From Nostoc sp. 'Lobaria pulmonaria (5183) cyanobiont' (GTDB lineage Bacteria; Cyanobacteriota; Cyanobacteriia; Cyanobacteriales; Nostocaceae): DNA of 64,000 nt. The stretch lies in the NCBI RefSeq assembly GCF_002949795.1, contig NZ_CP026692.1, positions 496,001 to 560,000 on the forward strand, in the 5' to 3' direction. The notes below the pieces were generated by a model that saw only the letters and a list, made by a program, of their open reading frames with translations, was not told the DNA's origin and ran no database searches. Positions 42,462 to 52,426 of this stretch are shown piece after piece (position 1 is the stretch's first letter; every line of letters begins with the position of its first letter). The translations under genes were made by a program, and so were the position numbers.

Positions 42462-45071
42462 ATGAAACTGTCGCGATCGTTTTTTATTTCCTGTTTTCTG
42501 GTTGCTGTCATTGTCAAACCTGGGCAAGCAAAAGAAGTAACTAAAATTTCTCCTATCCAAGAGCCAAATCACTTTGCCAGAACAGTAAAAGAATGGCTGG
42601 CTCAGATAGAACAACAACAAACGCCACAACTAGAAGTTGTGCAAGTGACTGGAGTCAAAGCAAATCCCACCAATAAAGGTGTGGAGGTAATTTTACAAAC
42701 CTCGAAAGGACAACAGTTGCAATTAGTAAATCGCAGTACTGGTAGCAATTTCATCACTGATATTCCTAATGCTCAATTGCGCCTACCATCGGGCAAAGCA
42801 TTCACATTCCGCTCAGAAAAGCCAATAGCGGGTGTTACACAGATAACAGTGACTAATTTTGATGCCAATACTATCCGGGTGAGTGCGATCGGTGAGGTAG
42901 GTATACCAACTGTCGAGTTATTTGACAGTCCAGATGAGGGTTTAATTTTTAGTGTGGCAACTGCTGCATCCACAGCACAACAACCTCAAACCCAACCAAC
43001 TCCCGAACAACAGCCGCCTGAAAGTCAAACACAGCCAGAACCATCAACACAAGGTGATGAACCGATTGAACTAGTGGTGACGGGTGAGCAAGATGGATAT
43101 CGCGTAACAGATAGCACAACTGCGACAAGAACTGATACTCCTCAACGTGATATTCCCCAGTCAATTCAAGTCATTCCTCAACAAGTCATTAAGGATCAGC
43201 AAATTACGCGGATTGGTGATGCAACACGCAATGTTAGTGGCGTAACTCAGCAAGGGGGCTATGGTGGTTCAACAGATAATTACAATATTCGGGGATTTAC
43301 AACCTATGACAACTTGAGAAACGGTTTTGCTGTTCCAGACGACCTTGTGAATCCGACTAACATTGAGCGGATCGAAGTTCTCAAGGGCCCGGCTTCAGTC
43401 CTATATGGACAGTTTGAGCCGGGAGGTGTGGTGAATTACATTACCAAACAACCGCTCAGTGAGCCTTACTACTCCGCTGAATTTACAGCGGGAAATTTTA
43501 GCACATATCGTCCCTCCATTGATATTTCTGGGCCGCTAAACTCAGACAAAACATTGCTGTACCGTCTGAATGCTGCATACGAGAACTTTGGTAGTTTTCT
43601 CGATTTTAATCATCAGGAAACATTCGCGATCGCACCAGCATTAACCTACAAAATTGGTGATGCGACAACATTGACACTGGAGTATGAATACCTCAAAGTC
43701 GATCGCACCTTTTATCGTGGTCTTACTCCCGATCCAATCGTTTTCCAAGCTCCGCTCAATCGTTTCTTAGGGGAGCCAGACGATTATTTCTCCAAAGAGA
43801 CAAACTCTGTATTTCTTAACGTCAATCATCGCTTTAGTAAAAACATCCAGTTCCGCAGTGGCTTTTCCGTTACGGTTAATAATTCTGAAGAATCAGCGTT
43901 TCAACCGGATATCATTGATGTAGATGGTCATACCGTATTGCGAAGATTTGGTGCGGGTCCGGCTTATTACCAAAACTACTCTCTGCAAAACGATTTAATC
44001 AGTAATTTCAATACAGGTTCCATCCAACATCAAGTTCTTCTGGGGTTGGAGTGGAATAAAAATATCCGTGGCTACGATTATCTGCGAAGTACTGCTTCAC
44101 TGACTCCTAGTATTGATTTATTCAATCCTGTGTATGGTGCTTCCCGCCCACCAGAGTTTGATGAAGCAGCAGAACGCGATCGTTTTGACCGCAATACGAT
44201 CGCTCTTTATCTGCAAGATCAAGTAACATTGCTGCCAAATCTGAAGCTATTAGTCGGCGGTAGGTATGACTTTATTCACCGCAAAAATCGCGTGCAACTG
44301 CTGGATTCTTTGGGTAGAGATCCAATTGATGATGCCACCGTTGATCGGTTGTATAATGAGGCCTTTTCACCTCGCGTTGGCATTGTTTATCAGCCGATTG
44401 AACCGATTTCAATTTACGCCAGCTACAGCCGCTCGTTTAATCCCAGCGACTCGCGGACAGTAGATGGAACTCAACTACCACCGGAGCGCGGCACTCAGTA
44501 TGAAGTAGGACTCAAAGCGGAACTAATTAAAGACAGGCTATCTGCTACCTTTGCCGCTTATGATATCACCAAAGAAAATGTCGCTACAACCGATCCCACT
44601 CCAGGTAACTCTGACTTTTCTATTGCGGCTGGAGAAGTCAAAAGTCGTGGTTTAGAATTTGACGTTTCTGGGCAAATTCTACCAGGCTGGAATGTGATTG
44701 CTTCTGCTTTTATCAACGATGCTTTTGTAAGTAAAGATAACAGCCTGCCAGTAGGCGACTCCCTGGTAAATGCTGCCGGTAGTGGGGCTAGTCTGTGGAC
44801 AAGCTATGAAATTCAAAACGGTAATTGGAAAGGATTTGGGTTTGGTGGAGGACTATTTTATACTGGCGATCGCGAAGCTGAACTCCCCAACACATTTAAA
44901 ATCCCCTCCTATGTGCGTGCTGATGCCACCATTTTTTACAAACGCGATAACTGGAGGGTTGGGCTGAACTTTAAGAATCTTTTTGACACTCGTTATTACG
45001 ATTCTCAAGGCTACTATCTGCTTCCTGGTGCGCCTTTAACTGTGCTGGGGACGTTTTCTGTGCAGTTTTGA
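42462..45071 (+). CDS. TonB-dependent siderophore receptor with AMIN domain
   Basis: An 869-residue outer-membrane receptor. It has a signal peptide (MKLSRSFFISCFLVAVIVKP), an N-terminal AMIN domain at about 60-165 (VVQVTGVKANPTNKGVEVIL; PNAQLRLPSGKAFTFRSEKP), a Pro/Gln linker, a plug domain at about 215-340 (TPQRDIPQSIQVIPQQVIKD; RIEVLKGPASVLYGQFEPGG) and a beta-barrel to the end, finishing with Phe (TVLGTFSVQF). The AMIN-plug-barrel order is a cyanobacterial speciality. It imports ferric siderophore, probably hydroxamate type, with TonB-ExbBD. Regulated by the upstream AraC protein by inference. Confidence 0.93.
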   Translation: MKLSRSFFISCFLVAVIVKPGQAKEVTKISPIQEPNHFARTVKEWLAQIEQQQTPQLEVVQVTGVKANPTNKGVEVILQTSKGQQLQLVNRSTGSNFITDIPNAQLRLPSGKAFTFRSEKPIAGVTQITVTNFDANTIRVSAIGEVGIPTVELFDSPDEGLIFSVATAASTAQQPQTQPTPEQQPPESQTQPEPSTQGDEPIELVVTGEQDGYRVTDSTTATRTDTPQRDIPQSIQVIPQQVIKDQQITRIGDATRNVSGVTQQGGYGGSTDNYNIRGFTTYDNLRNGFAVPDDLVNPTNIERIEVLKGPASVLYGQFEPGGVVNYITKQPLSEPYYSAEFTAGNFSTYRPSIDISGPLNSDKTLLYRLNAAYENFGSFLDFNHQETFAIAPALTYKIGDATTLTLEYEYLKVDRTFYRGLTPDPIVFQAPLNRFLGEPDDYFSKETNSVFLNVNHRFSKNIQFRSGFSVTVNNSEESAFQPDIIDVDGHTVLRRFGAGPAYYQNYSLQNDLISNFNTGSIQHQVLLGLEWNKNIRGYDYLRSTASLTPSIDLFNPVYGASRPPEFDEAAERDRFDRNTIALYLQDQVTLLPNLKLLVGGRYDFIHRKNRVQLLDSLGRDPIDDATVDRLYNEAFSPRVGIVYQPIEPISIYASYSRSFNPSDSRTVDGTQLPPERGTQYEVGLKAELIKDRLSATFAAYDITKENVATTDPTPGNSDFSIAAGEVKSRGLEFDVSGQILPGWNVIASAFINDAFVSKDNSLPVGDSLVNAAGSGASLWTSYEIQNGNWKGFGFGGGLFYTGDREAELPNTFKIPSYVRADATIFYKRDNWRVGLNFKNLFDTRYYDSQGYYLLPGAPLTVLGTFSVQF

Positions 45072-45125
45072 TTCCTGCAATTTGTTAACTCATTAAGTCT
45101 TGTATGGTATCACGGAGCTTCTACC

Positions 45126-46271
45126 ATGAACTCTAAAAAAATACGCGATTTAGCATTTACTCTGCACCGCTACCTTGGTTTAACAGTAGGACTGGTAATG
45201 GTTATTGTTGGCTTGACAGGTAGCTTGTTGGTGTTCGAGCAAGATTTTGACCACTTTATGATCGCTCAACAGTATGGACAGATTACTCCCCAACAGGTGC
45301 AGGTATCTCCAGAGTCTGTGGTGAAGAGAATTGAGGCGAAGTATCCCGCGCAAGGTGATTTCCATCTTTTTCGGATTTATTTGCCAGATACTTTTTCTTC
45401 TCCCTACGTGGGGCAGTTGTCATCAATTGATGTGGAAAGGACAGAGGTTTTTATCAACCCTTATACAGGCAAAATTATTGGTGAACGGATATCGGATAAA
45501 ACTTTAATTGGTGTCATGCTTAATCTGCACTACAGCCTAATGGCAGGTCAAACCGGAACTATGTTTGTTGGCATTACTGCCTTTCTAATGTGTATCCTTA
45601 CCATTACAGGTTTAGTTCTTTGGCCAGGTTGGCATAAGCTAATTGCAGGCTTCAAAATCAAACTTGATGCTCATCCTAAACGTGCGAACTTTGATATTCA
45701 CAAAGTAGCTGGCATTATTACTGTGGTTTTTTTATTCTTTACTGGGTTCACTGGTTTCTGCTGGAACTTCTATGATTTAACTGAGCCGATTATTTACGCT
45801 GTTACATTCACCTCAAAACCATCCGAGCCAGTATCCAAGCCTATTCCTGGTAAATCAACCTTAAATCTAACCCAACAACTAAAAATTGCCGATGCTGCCT
45901 TACCTGGTGCTGTTACCAAAAGCATTTACTTCCCTAGTAAACCAGAAGATGCTTTACAAATTCGCATGAAGTTACCGCAGGAAAATATAGAGTATGGTAA
46001 TAGTAATGTTTATCTCGATCAATACAGTGGTAAGGTTTTGCGTGTTGATAACGGTTTGAAGTTATCACTAGGCGATCGCGTCCTCAACTCCTTTGTTCCT
46101 CTCCACTATGGTACCTTTTGGGGACTTCCATCCCGTATCCTCTATGTATTTGTCGGGCTGGCACCGTTAATTTTATTTATCACTGGCTTTGTGATGTGGC
46201 GGTATCGTTATCAAGCTAAAACTAGGAAAAGCGATCGCTCAATAGAACTGTCAGATTTACGCCGCAATTAA
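45126..46271 (+). CDS. PepSY-associated transmembrane protein (PiuB/iron-uptake type)
   Basis: A 381-residue membrane protein with four or five helices: YLGLTVGLVMVIVGLTGSLL, GTMFVGITAFLMCILTITGL, IITVVFLFFTGFTGFCWNFY, ILYVFVGLAPLILFITGFVM. It has PepSY regions with FINPYTGKIIGERI and VYLDQYSGKVLRVD and conserved helix histidines (LHRYLGL, LHYSLMAG, FDIHKVAG). It belongs to the PepSY_TM group found next to siderophore receptors; a ferric-siderophore reductase role is proposed for some relatives. It lies 54 bases after the receptor gene, so likely the same operon. Confidence 0.88.
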   Translation: MNSKKIRDLAFTLHRYLGLTVGLVMVIVGLTGSLLVFEQDFDHFMIAQQYGQITPQQVQVSPESVVKRIEAKYPAQGDFHLFRIYLPDTFSSPYVGQLSSIDVERTEVFINPYTGKIIGERISDKTLIGVMLNLHYSLMAGQTGTMFVGITAFLMCILTITGLVLWPGWHKLIAGFKIKLDAHPKRANFDIHKVAGIITVVFLFFTGFTGFCWNFYDLTEPIIYAVTFTSKPSEPVSKPIPGKSTLNLTQQLKIADAALPGAVTKSIYFPSKPEDALQIRMKLPQENIEYGNSNVYLDQYSGKVLRVDNGLKLSLGDRVLNSFVPLHYGTFWGLPSRILYVFVGLAPLILFITGFVMWRYRYQAKTRKSDRSIELSDLRRN

Positions 46272-46413
46272 CTGACAACTGAGATTGCTAGTACTTCCGT
46301 CATGAAGTGAAGCTACAACTAGAGACACAATTAGAAGCATTGAAACAACAGCAGCAAACACAAAAAGCAGAAAAAGTAAATTATCAATTGTCACCTGTTA
46401 GTTAATTTTGGAT

Positions 46414-46443
46414 AGTAGAGACGTAACTAATTCTGTCTCTACT
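46414..46443. terminator. Hairpin of the GTAGAGAC repeat family
   Basis: AGTAGAGAC and GTCTCTACT form a 9-bp stem with a 12-base loop between the convergent PepSY and glycosyltransferase genes. The same module is at 13459-13489. It may serve as a bidirectional transcript end, though it lacks a T-run. Confidence 0.5.
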
Positions 46444-46476
46444 CCAAACTCATTCAGGCAAACTCTTAAATTTGAT

Positions 46477-47343
46477 TTACCTTTGAGCCAAACCCACTTG
46501 TCCGCCAATTAGCCCCAAAAATCCAGTTCCAAAATGCTGAATCTCCAAAAAGCTTGCTTGCTCTGGCGAGGTTTTGTAAATTTTAAATGTTTTCATAATT
46601 CCTAAAGTGGCAGCACTTTCTAGAGGGCCAACAAAACTAATATCTCGGTCAATAAAATAGGTTTGATTAGCCCAGTGAGCCATTTGATTTTCATTTAGAA
46701 AATAGCAACCTGCGTGAGGATTGAGGGCACGACGAAAGGTTATTGGTACATTCATAATTGCACCATTGAGTTCCTGTTGCTCCTGCACATTTTGAAAAGG
46801 AGCAGTTACTCGCAAAGCCAAATCCCCATCAATATAAGCTTTGTGAACCAAAGCTATGGCAGAAACTTCATAACGATTTGGTTGGAGCAAATTTAAATCA
46901 CCCGCTTGTTGAGTAAACCAGTTTAATTTTATAAAAAACCAAGGGTCATGAATAATTAAGTCATCTTCAAGAAAGCAGTAATAATCATACTGACCGAGAC
47001 AACTTTGTAGAACAGCTTGGCACTCAAACCCCAAAATTAGAGGTTCTGCATTGCTAGAATGATGCCTATATAAATGGGATGGTAAAGGAAGCTGATTCAG
47101 AAGATGATTATCTTTAGTTGTACAAATAACAATATCTAGTTCGTGAGACTGCGGCTGATTAACAGGAAAAGCTAGTCGTTGAGCAATGTTGATAATACTT
47201 TGAGATTTGCCAAATAATTGGTGTAAAGCGGTAATACTTTTAGTTAACGCCTCCAAGCGGGGTTGCGGGTCTTTGCGTTGGGAAGCATGACGACCTTCAT
47301 TACTAGGTTTAAAAAAATGAGCAATAGTAAAAATAATTCGCAT
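46477..47343 (-). CDS. Glycosyltransferase-like protein (GT-A fold)
   Basis: A 288-residue protein. MRIIFTIAHFFKPSNEGRHA starts it, LDIVICTTKDNHLLNQLPLP follows, and a DXD-like YYCFLEDDLIIHDPWFFIKL lies at about 150-170. Then come NLLQPNRYEVSA and FFINENQ-like NPHAGCYFLNENQMAHW. The acidic EDD in a beta-strand/loop context suggests a metal-dependent GT-A glycosyltransferase. I do not recognise the exact family. It lies about 170 bases from a GT4 gene on the same strand, both fitting surface glycan or glycolipid work. Confidence 0.7.
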   Translation of the reverse strand: MRIIFTIAHFFKPSNEGRHASQRKDPQPRLEALTKSITALHQLFGKSQSIINIAQRLAFPVNQPQSHELDIVICTTKDNHLLNQLPLPSHLYRHHSSNAEPLILGFECQAVLQSCLGQYDYYCFLEDDLIIHDPWFFIKLNWFTQQAGDLNLLQPNRYEVSAIALVHKAYIDGDLALRVTAPFQNVQEQQELNGAIMNVPITFRRALNPHAGCYFLNENQMAHWANQTYFIDRDISFVGPLESAATLGIMKTFKIYKTSPEQASFLEIQHFGTGFLGLIGGQVGLAQR

Positions 47344-47514
47344 TTTAAATATCGCTTTTGTATTTATTTGTCAATTGTCCTTTGTTCTTGAACAATAACT
47401 AATGATTAATATATTTATTGCAAAAGTATTTCTTTTCAGGCTTTTATTTGCACCTTTGCTTGAGGCAAAAAATATTTATGCATGAGGCTAATGACCAATG
47501 ACGAATATTATCTA

Positions 47515-48777
47515 CTAATTTCTGCCAAATCCTTTAGAACTTGGACGCTTTTTCAAACTATTAGAATTTTTCCCAGCAAACATCCATTGCAAATGCTGTG
47601 GTAATAGTTTTGCCAAATCATAACGCTTCAAAATAGTCTCTCGCGCATTCGCACGAATTGCTTTCATCTCTTGAGGATTATTCAGTGCCTCTTCAATCCT
47701 ATTAGCAATATTATGGGGAGAAAAGAAATCTACTAGCAGTCCATTCACCCCATCCTGTACGACCTCCAAGACTGGCGAAGTCTTAGAAGCTATTAATAAA
47801 CATCCTGCTGCCATTACTTCTAACATTGACCAGGATAATACAAAAGGACGGGTTAAATAAACATGGGCAGAAGAAGCTTGTAAAACCTGGAGGTACTCAT
47901 TGTAAGGTAGTCTATCTGTAAAGTGCAGTCTGGATAAATCCAAAGAAGATAATTTTTCTAGCATTAATTGTTTATAAGTCTGACCATCAGGGAGATTTTT
48001 ACCATAAGCAACCCGATCTTCTCCTACAACTACCACATGGCACTTAGGTCGTCGCTGTTGAATTAGCGCTACCGTTTCCATAAACTGCGGAAAACCTCTA
48101 TAAGGTTCCATTCCTCGTCCTACATAAGTTACCAACTCTTCCACATGGGAAAGATCCAGATTTATTCTTGGTAAAACTAGCTTTGCGCCTGGTTTGGGAA
48201 CAAAATAATTGGTATCAACACCATCATGAATTACAGTGAGTTTGCTATGATATTCTTTGGGAAACTGCTGCCGCTGCCAATTGGTCGGAGAAAGACCGCG
48301 ATCGCAGCTATATAAATCAGTTAAAATCGGTGCATTTTTCACGCGGATACGGCATTCATCATCAACATTCAGTGGATCGTTGGGATCGAAATCTGCATCG
48401 GAACCGTGAGCATGGTAAAACCACTCGAAATAACACAATAATTCTGCTTTGGGGAAAACATCTTTCATAAATAAAGTCGGCCCCCAACCAGAATGACCAT
48501 AAACTATATCTGGAAAGAAACCCTCAGCCTTTAATTTTTCTGCCACGCGATAGACAGCCTGTGCCGTGAGAACAGCATTTTCCAGGTTGCGAACGTAGTG
48601 GTGAGTTTGAGGTGCCGCTTCACGAGAAGGAGTATAAATAGCTTTATAAACGCCAGGCATTTCCCCTTCCCGACGATTTGTCCCAAAGACGACTTGGCAA
48701 TTAGGATCTTTCCCTAAAACTGTCGCTAAATTGCGAAATTGTGAGGGAAAATTGGGATGTAAAAATAAAATTTTCAT
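47515..48777 (-). CDS. Family 4 glycosyltransferase (GT-B)
   Basis: A 420-residue GT4 enzyme. The N-domain is MKILFLHPNFPSQFRNLATV, then DIVYGHSGWGPTLFMKDVFP. The C-domain has VTYVGRGMEPYRGFPQFMET, VVVVGEDRVAYGKNLPDGQT, YLTRPFVLSWSMLEVMAAGC with the nucleotide-sugar Glu (MLEVMAAG), and SPVLEVVQDGVNGLLVDFFS. Length is typical. Donor and acceptor are unknown. A basic Ser/Lys C-terminal tail (SNSLKKRPSSKGFGRN) is unusual but short. Confidence 0.9.
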   Translation of the reverse strand: MKILFLHPNFPSQFRNLATVLGKDPNCQVVFGTNRREGEMPGVYKAIYTPSREAAPQTHHYVRNLENAVLTAQAVYRVAEKLKAEGFFPDIVYGHSGWGPTLFMKDVFPKAELLCYFEWFYHAHGSDADFDPNDPLNVDDECRIRVKNAPILTDLYSCDRGLSPTNWQRQQFPKEYHSKLTVIHDGVDTNYFVPKPGAKLVLPRINLDLSHVEELVTYVGRGMEPYRGFPQFMETVALIQQRRPKCHVVVVGEDRVAYGKNLPDGQTYKQLMLEKLSSLDLSRLHFTDRLPYNEYLQVLQASSAHVYLTRPFVLSWSMLEVMAAGCLLIASKTSPVLEVVQDGVNGLLVDFFSPHNIANRIEEALNNPQEMKAIRANARETILKRYDLAKLLPQHLQWMFAGKNSNSLKKRPSSKGFGRN

Positions 48778-48928
48778 TGGAATAATCTTGATTAACTTAT
48801 TGCCAGATAAGATAAATTAAGACAAGCTGCTTAAGATTATAAGATTATTTATCACGATTTTTAGCAAGTAAATTTAGGTAAATGGTTGCCTGAAAATGCG
48901 AAAATAATCGCAAATTTGTGTTATAACC

Positions 48929-49669
48929 ATGAAATTTATTGGCATTGATTTAGGCTGGCGATCGCAACCAAGTGGATTGTGCTGTTTAGAATGGATAGAT
49001 GGACAACTACAATTACTCGATCTAGACCGCAAAGATGCCATTGCAGACATCCTTATCTGGATCGATCAAAGCGTACAAGCAGACGAACCAGCCATTATTG
49101 CCGTAGATGCACCTACCCTTATACCCAACGCTAACGGGAGTCGCCTCCCCGATAAACTCAGCCACAAATACTTTGGTAAATATCATGCGGGGTGCTACCC
49201 AGCTAATCAAAACTTACCCTTCGCAGAACGCACCATCAACTTTGGTTTAGAATTGGAATCACGGGGTTTTGCACACGCACCCACCATTGAACCGCAAAAA
49301 CTCAGCAAATATCAAATAGAAGTCTTTCCCCACCCAGCAATCGTTAATTTATTCAACTTAGAACGCATCCTCAAATACAAAAAAGGACGCTTAAATGAGC
49401 GCCGTCTAGAACTAATTAAACTCCAAAATTATCTTCTTAATATTCTCCCCTCTCTTTCTCCTGCTCTGCATCCTCTGCACCTCTGCGGTTCTTTCCCTTG
49501 CGAAATTCCCACCACAGGCCTAACCCTCAAAGCAGTTGAAGATAAACTAGATAGCTTAATTTGCGCTTATGTTGCTGCTTATTGGTGGTATTGGGGAGAA
49601 CAACGTAATTTGGTATTAGGCGATCGCACCACTGGCTACATTGTCATCCCCCAAAGAATTTTAGCCTAA
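48929..49669 (+). CDS. DUF429-domain protein
   Basis: A 246-residue DUF429 protein: MKFIGIDLGWRSQPSGLCCL, AIIAVDAPTLIPNANGSRLP, EVFPHPAIVNLFNLERILKY, and KAVEDKLDSLICAYVAAYWW near the end. The acidic residues at D7, D100-type AVDAP and E-V-(F/Y)P with DALICA echo RNase H-like/predicted nuclease folds. Family members are about 220-260 aa. Substrate is unknown. It is monocistronic, divergent from the GT4 gene. Confidence 0.85.
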   Translation: MKFIGIDLGWRSQPSGLCCLEWIDGQLQLLDLDRKDAIADILIWIDQSVQADEPAIIAVDAPTLIPNANGSRLPDKLSHKYFGKYHAGCYPANQNLPFAERTINFGLELESRGFAHAPTIEPQKLSKYQIEVFPHPAIVNLFNLERILKYKKGRLNERRLELIKLQNYLLNILPSLSPALHPLHLCGSFPCEIPTTGLTLKAVEDKLDSLICAYVAAYWWYWGEQRNLVLGDRTTGYIVIPQRILA

Positions 49670-49794
49670 AATGAGCGTTGAAGGTAGGATTTTATTTCAC
49701 GCAGAGGCGCAGAGGACGCACAGAAGGAGTTTGAGATAAGTTTTTGCTATGCTATCATTTTTCAAATTGGTATCATACTTTTCCAATTGTCTTA

Positions 49795-49828
49795 TAAAAG
49801 GCGTTGCTAAATTTAAATTAGCAACGCC
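49795..49828 (-). terminator. Terminator downstream of glgP
   Basis: GGCGTTGCTAA and TTAGCAACGCC (11-bp perfect stem, seven-base loop). On the minus strand TTTTAT follows. It lies 28 bases past the phosphorylase stop codon and may also end the convergent DUF429 transcript. Confidence 0.85.
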
Positions 49829-49855
49829 TAATCTTGAGTATTCAATAACTACTCA

Positions 49856-52426
49856 CTACTCTGATTCTGCCCAAGCAATTAACCTTGGTTCATAAGGATT
49901 AGCCAGATTTTTATTTTTCGGCAATACACGCAAAGACAAACCTTGCAAACCAGAAGCGGTATAAGTGATATTACCCGTGTAAGTACTCAATTGCTCTGCA
50001 TCTTCCCCTTGGTAATTCATCACCACTGGCACAGCGTTGACAATCTCACCATTGGCATCGATCGCACCTTGATATAACTCCACCTGCACATCATTATTGG
50101 TCAAAGTTGCCAAGTCAACCTTGGCTTTGACAGCAACGGTTTGATTAACCTCAATGTCTGAAGCTGCCGATACGTCAATATCTTTGATTTTGATGTTAAA
50201 CCAGTGTTCGCCCAGTTTTTCCTTCCAAGCGGCTAGTTCTTTGGCTGGGGCATAGTTATCAACAGTCAGGGTATGATAGCGATCGCTAGCCGGGAAATAA
50301 GCTCTTTGTGCATATTCTCCTACCATCCGCGCTGTATTAAAGAAGGGACAATTCAACCGAATTGCATCCTTCATTTTGGCAACCCACGGACGTGGTAAGC
50401 CATCACTATCCCGATGTTCATAAAATAGCGGTACAACTTCCTTCTCTAACAACTCGTAGAGAGCATTTGCTTCTACTTCATCTTGGTAGTTAGGATCGTC
50501 GTAATTTTCTCCATGTCCAATCGCCCAGCCCGTGCGGACGTAATCAGCTTCATCCCACCAGCCATCTAGCACACTTAAATTTGGCAATCCATTCATAGCG
50601 GCTTTCATCCCACTAGTACCAGAGGCTTCCCGTGGACGACGCGGTGTATTTAACCAGATATCGCAACCCGCAACCATTAACCGGGAGATGTGAATGTCGT
50701 AATTCGGAACAAACACTACCTGTTTTTCTAAATGTTGTTCGCGGATAAAGTGATTGATCTCGCGGATGAGTTCTTTACCGGGGATATCCTTGGGATGCGC
50801 CTTACCAGCAATCACGAATTGCACTTTCCGGTCTTTGTTAGCTAGTAAAAGCCGCTTAATGCGATCCAAATCGCGCATCCAGAGGGTAGCGCGTTTGTAG
50901 GTGGCAAAGCGACGGGCAAAGCCAATGGTGAAAGCGTAAGGATCTAAAACTTCTTGAGCTTGAATAATCTCGGAAGCAGAAGCGCCGCGATCGGTCAAAT
51001 GCTTAACTAAATGCTCCCGCACATACAAAATCATATCCAAGCGGCAGCGTTCGTGATTGCGCCACAATTCTTCATCGGGTATGGCGTCCATCCGCTCCCA
51101 CAATGGGCTATCTGGTGGTGCTGATGACCAATTTGGCCCAAGGTAGCGATCGTACAATTCTTGAGTCGATTTCGCCACACAACTCCGAGCATGGACACCG
51201 TTAGTAATTGCGGCGATTGGCACTTCTTCTACTGGTACATTCTTCCACAAGCCTTGGAACATTTGCCGCGACACTACACCGTGGAGTTGTGCGACACCGT
51301 TAGAAAATGTTGCCATTTTCAGCGCCAGCACCGCCATACTGAAAGGCCCAGATAAATCACCTGTATTTTCACGCCCCAGTCCTAAAAATTGCTCTTTGGG
51401 CAACCCAAATATCTCTGCATAATATCCCAGGTAGTGCAACATTTTTTCGGGAGCGAACAAGTCAATCCCTGCTGGTACTGGTGTGTGGGTGGTAAAGATA
51501 TTGCTCGAAGCCACCACTTGTTTAGCTTGGGCATAATTCAGTCCCTCTTCCTGAATCAGCAAACGGATGCGTTCTAAGGCAGAGAAGGCAGCGTGGCCTT
51601 CATTCATGTGGTAAGCGGTAACTTTCAGCCCCAAAGCTTTGAGCATTTGCACGCCACCGATCCCCAGCATAATTTCCTGGTGGATACGCATATCTATGTC
51701 GCCACCATACAGCTGATCTGTGATGTCGTGGTCGTAAGTGTTGTTCGGTTCAATGTTGGTGTCCAGCAGATACAAGGGAACCGTTCCTACCTGTACGCGC
51801 CAAACTCTAGCATATACCTTGCGTCCTGGATAATCTACCGCAATCCGCAGTTCTGAACCATCGGCATTACGCTCCAGATGCAAGGGCATATTATAGAAAT
51901 CGTTGCTCAAATAGCGTTCCTGTTGCCAGCCATCGGCATTGAGATACTGGGCAAAGTAGCCTTGCTGATACAGTAAACCTACACCTACAAGCGGTAGACC
52001 CAAGTCACTGGCAGATTTGAGGTGATCCCCCGCCAGAACGCCCAAGCCCCCAGAATAGACGGGCAAACAATCTACAAGTCCAAATTCCGCCGAAAAATAG
52101 GCGTAGGATTCTTTTGGTTTCTGCTCGCGTTGTTTCTGATACCAGGTACGCTCTTGCAAATAATCGTCTAACTGACGGTCAGCTCGATCCATTTGCGCTA
52201 GGAAGCCTTCATCTTCGACAACTTCCAGAAGCCGCGATTGAGAGATTGTACCCAACATTAACACTGGGTTATGATGACTAGACTCCCACAGGTCAGAGTC
52301 TAAGCGACGGAATAAATCTTTAGTATCAACGTTCCAATCCCAGTGCAAGTTATATGCCAGGCGCCGTAGTGGTTCGAGTCGCGGCGGTAGTGAAGGGGAT
52401 ACGTTAAATGTGCGAATTGGCTGCAT
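49856..52426 (-). CDS. glgP: Alpha-glucan (glycogen) phosphorylase
   Basis: An 856-residue GT35 enzyme of the AgpA-like group. The N-terminal DUF3417-type segment is PRLEPLRRLAYNLHWDWNVD. Then come AYFSAEFGLVDCLPVYSGGL, YHMNEGHAAFSALERIRLLI and GFARRFATYKRATLWMRDLD, and the PLP-lysine region RRPREASGTSGMKAAMNGLP. It releases glucose-1-phosphate from glycogen. I use the ATG at 52426; a TTG at 52444 adds six residues. Monocistronic with its own terminator. Confidence 0.95.
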   Translation of the reverse strand: MQPIRTFNVSPSLPPRLEPLRRLAYNLHWDWNVDTKDLFRRLDSDLWESSHHNPVLMLGTISQSRLLEVVEDEGFLAQMDRADRQLDDYLQERTWYQKQREQKPKESYAYFSAEFGLVDCLPVYSGGLGVLAGDHLKSASDLGLPLVGVGLLYQQGYFAQYLNADGWQQERYLSNDFYNMPLHLERNADGSELRIAVDYPGRKVYARVWRVQVGTVPLYLLDTNIEPNNTYDHDITDQLYGGDIDMRIHQEIMLGIGGVQMLKALGLKVTAYHMNEGHAAFSALERIRLLIQEEGLNYAQAKQVVASSNIFTTHTPVPAGIDLFAPEKMLHYLGYYAEIFGLPKEQFLGLGRENTGDLSGPFSMAVLALKMATFSNGVAQLHGVVSRQMFQGLWKNVPVEEVPIAAITNGVHARSCVAKSTQELYDRYLGPNWSSAPPDSPLWERMDAIPDEELWRNHERCRLDMILYVREHLVKHLTDRGASASEIIQAQEVLDPYAFTIGFARRFATYKRATLWMRDLDRIKRLLLANKDRKVQFVIAGKAHPKDIPGKELIREINHFIREQHLEKQVVFVPNYDIHISRLMVAGCDIWLNTPRRPREASGTSGMKAAMNGLPNLSVLDGWWDEADYVRTGWAIGHGENYDDPNYQDEVEANALYELLEKEVVPLFYEHRDSDGLPRPWVAKMKDAIRLNCPFFNTARMVGEYAQRAYFPASDRYHTLTVDNYAPAKELAAWKEKLGEHWFNIKIKDIDVSAASDIEVNQTVAVKAKVDLATLTNNDVQVELYQGAIDANGEIVNAVPVVMNYQGEDAEQLSTYTGNITYTASGLQGLSLRVLPKNKNLANPYEPRLIAWAESE

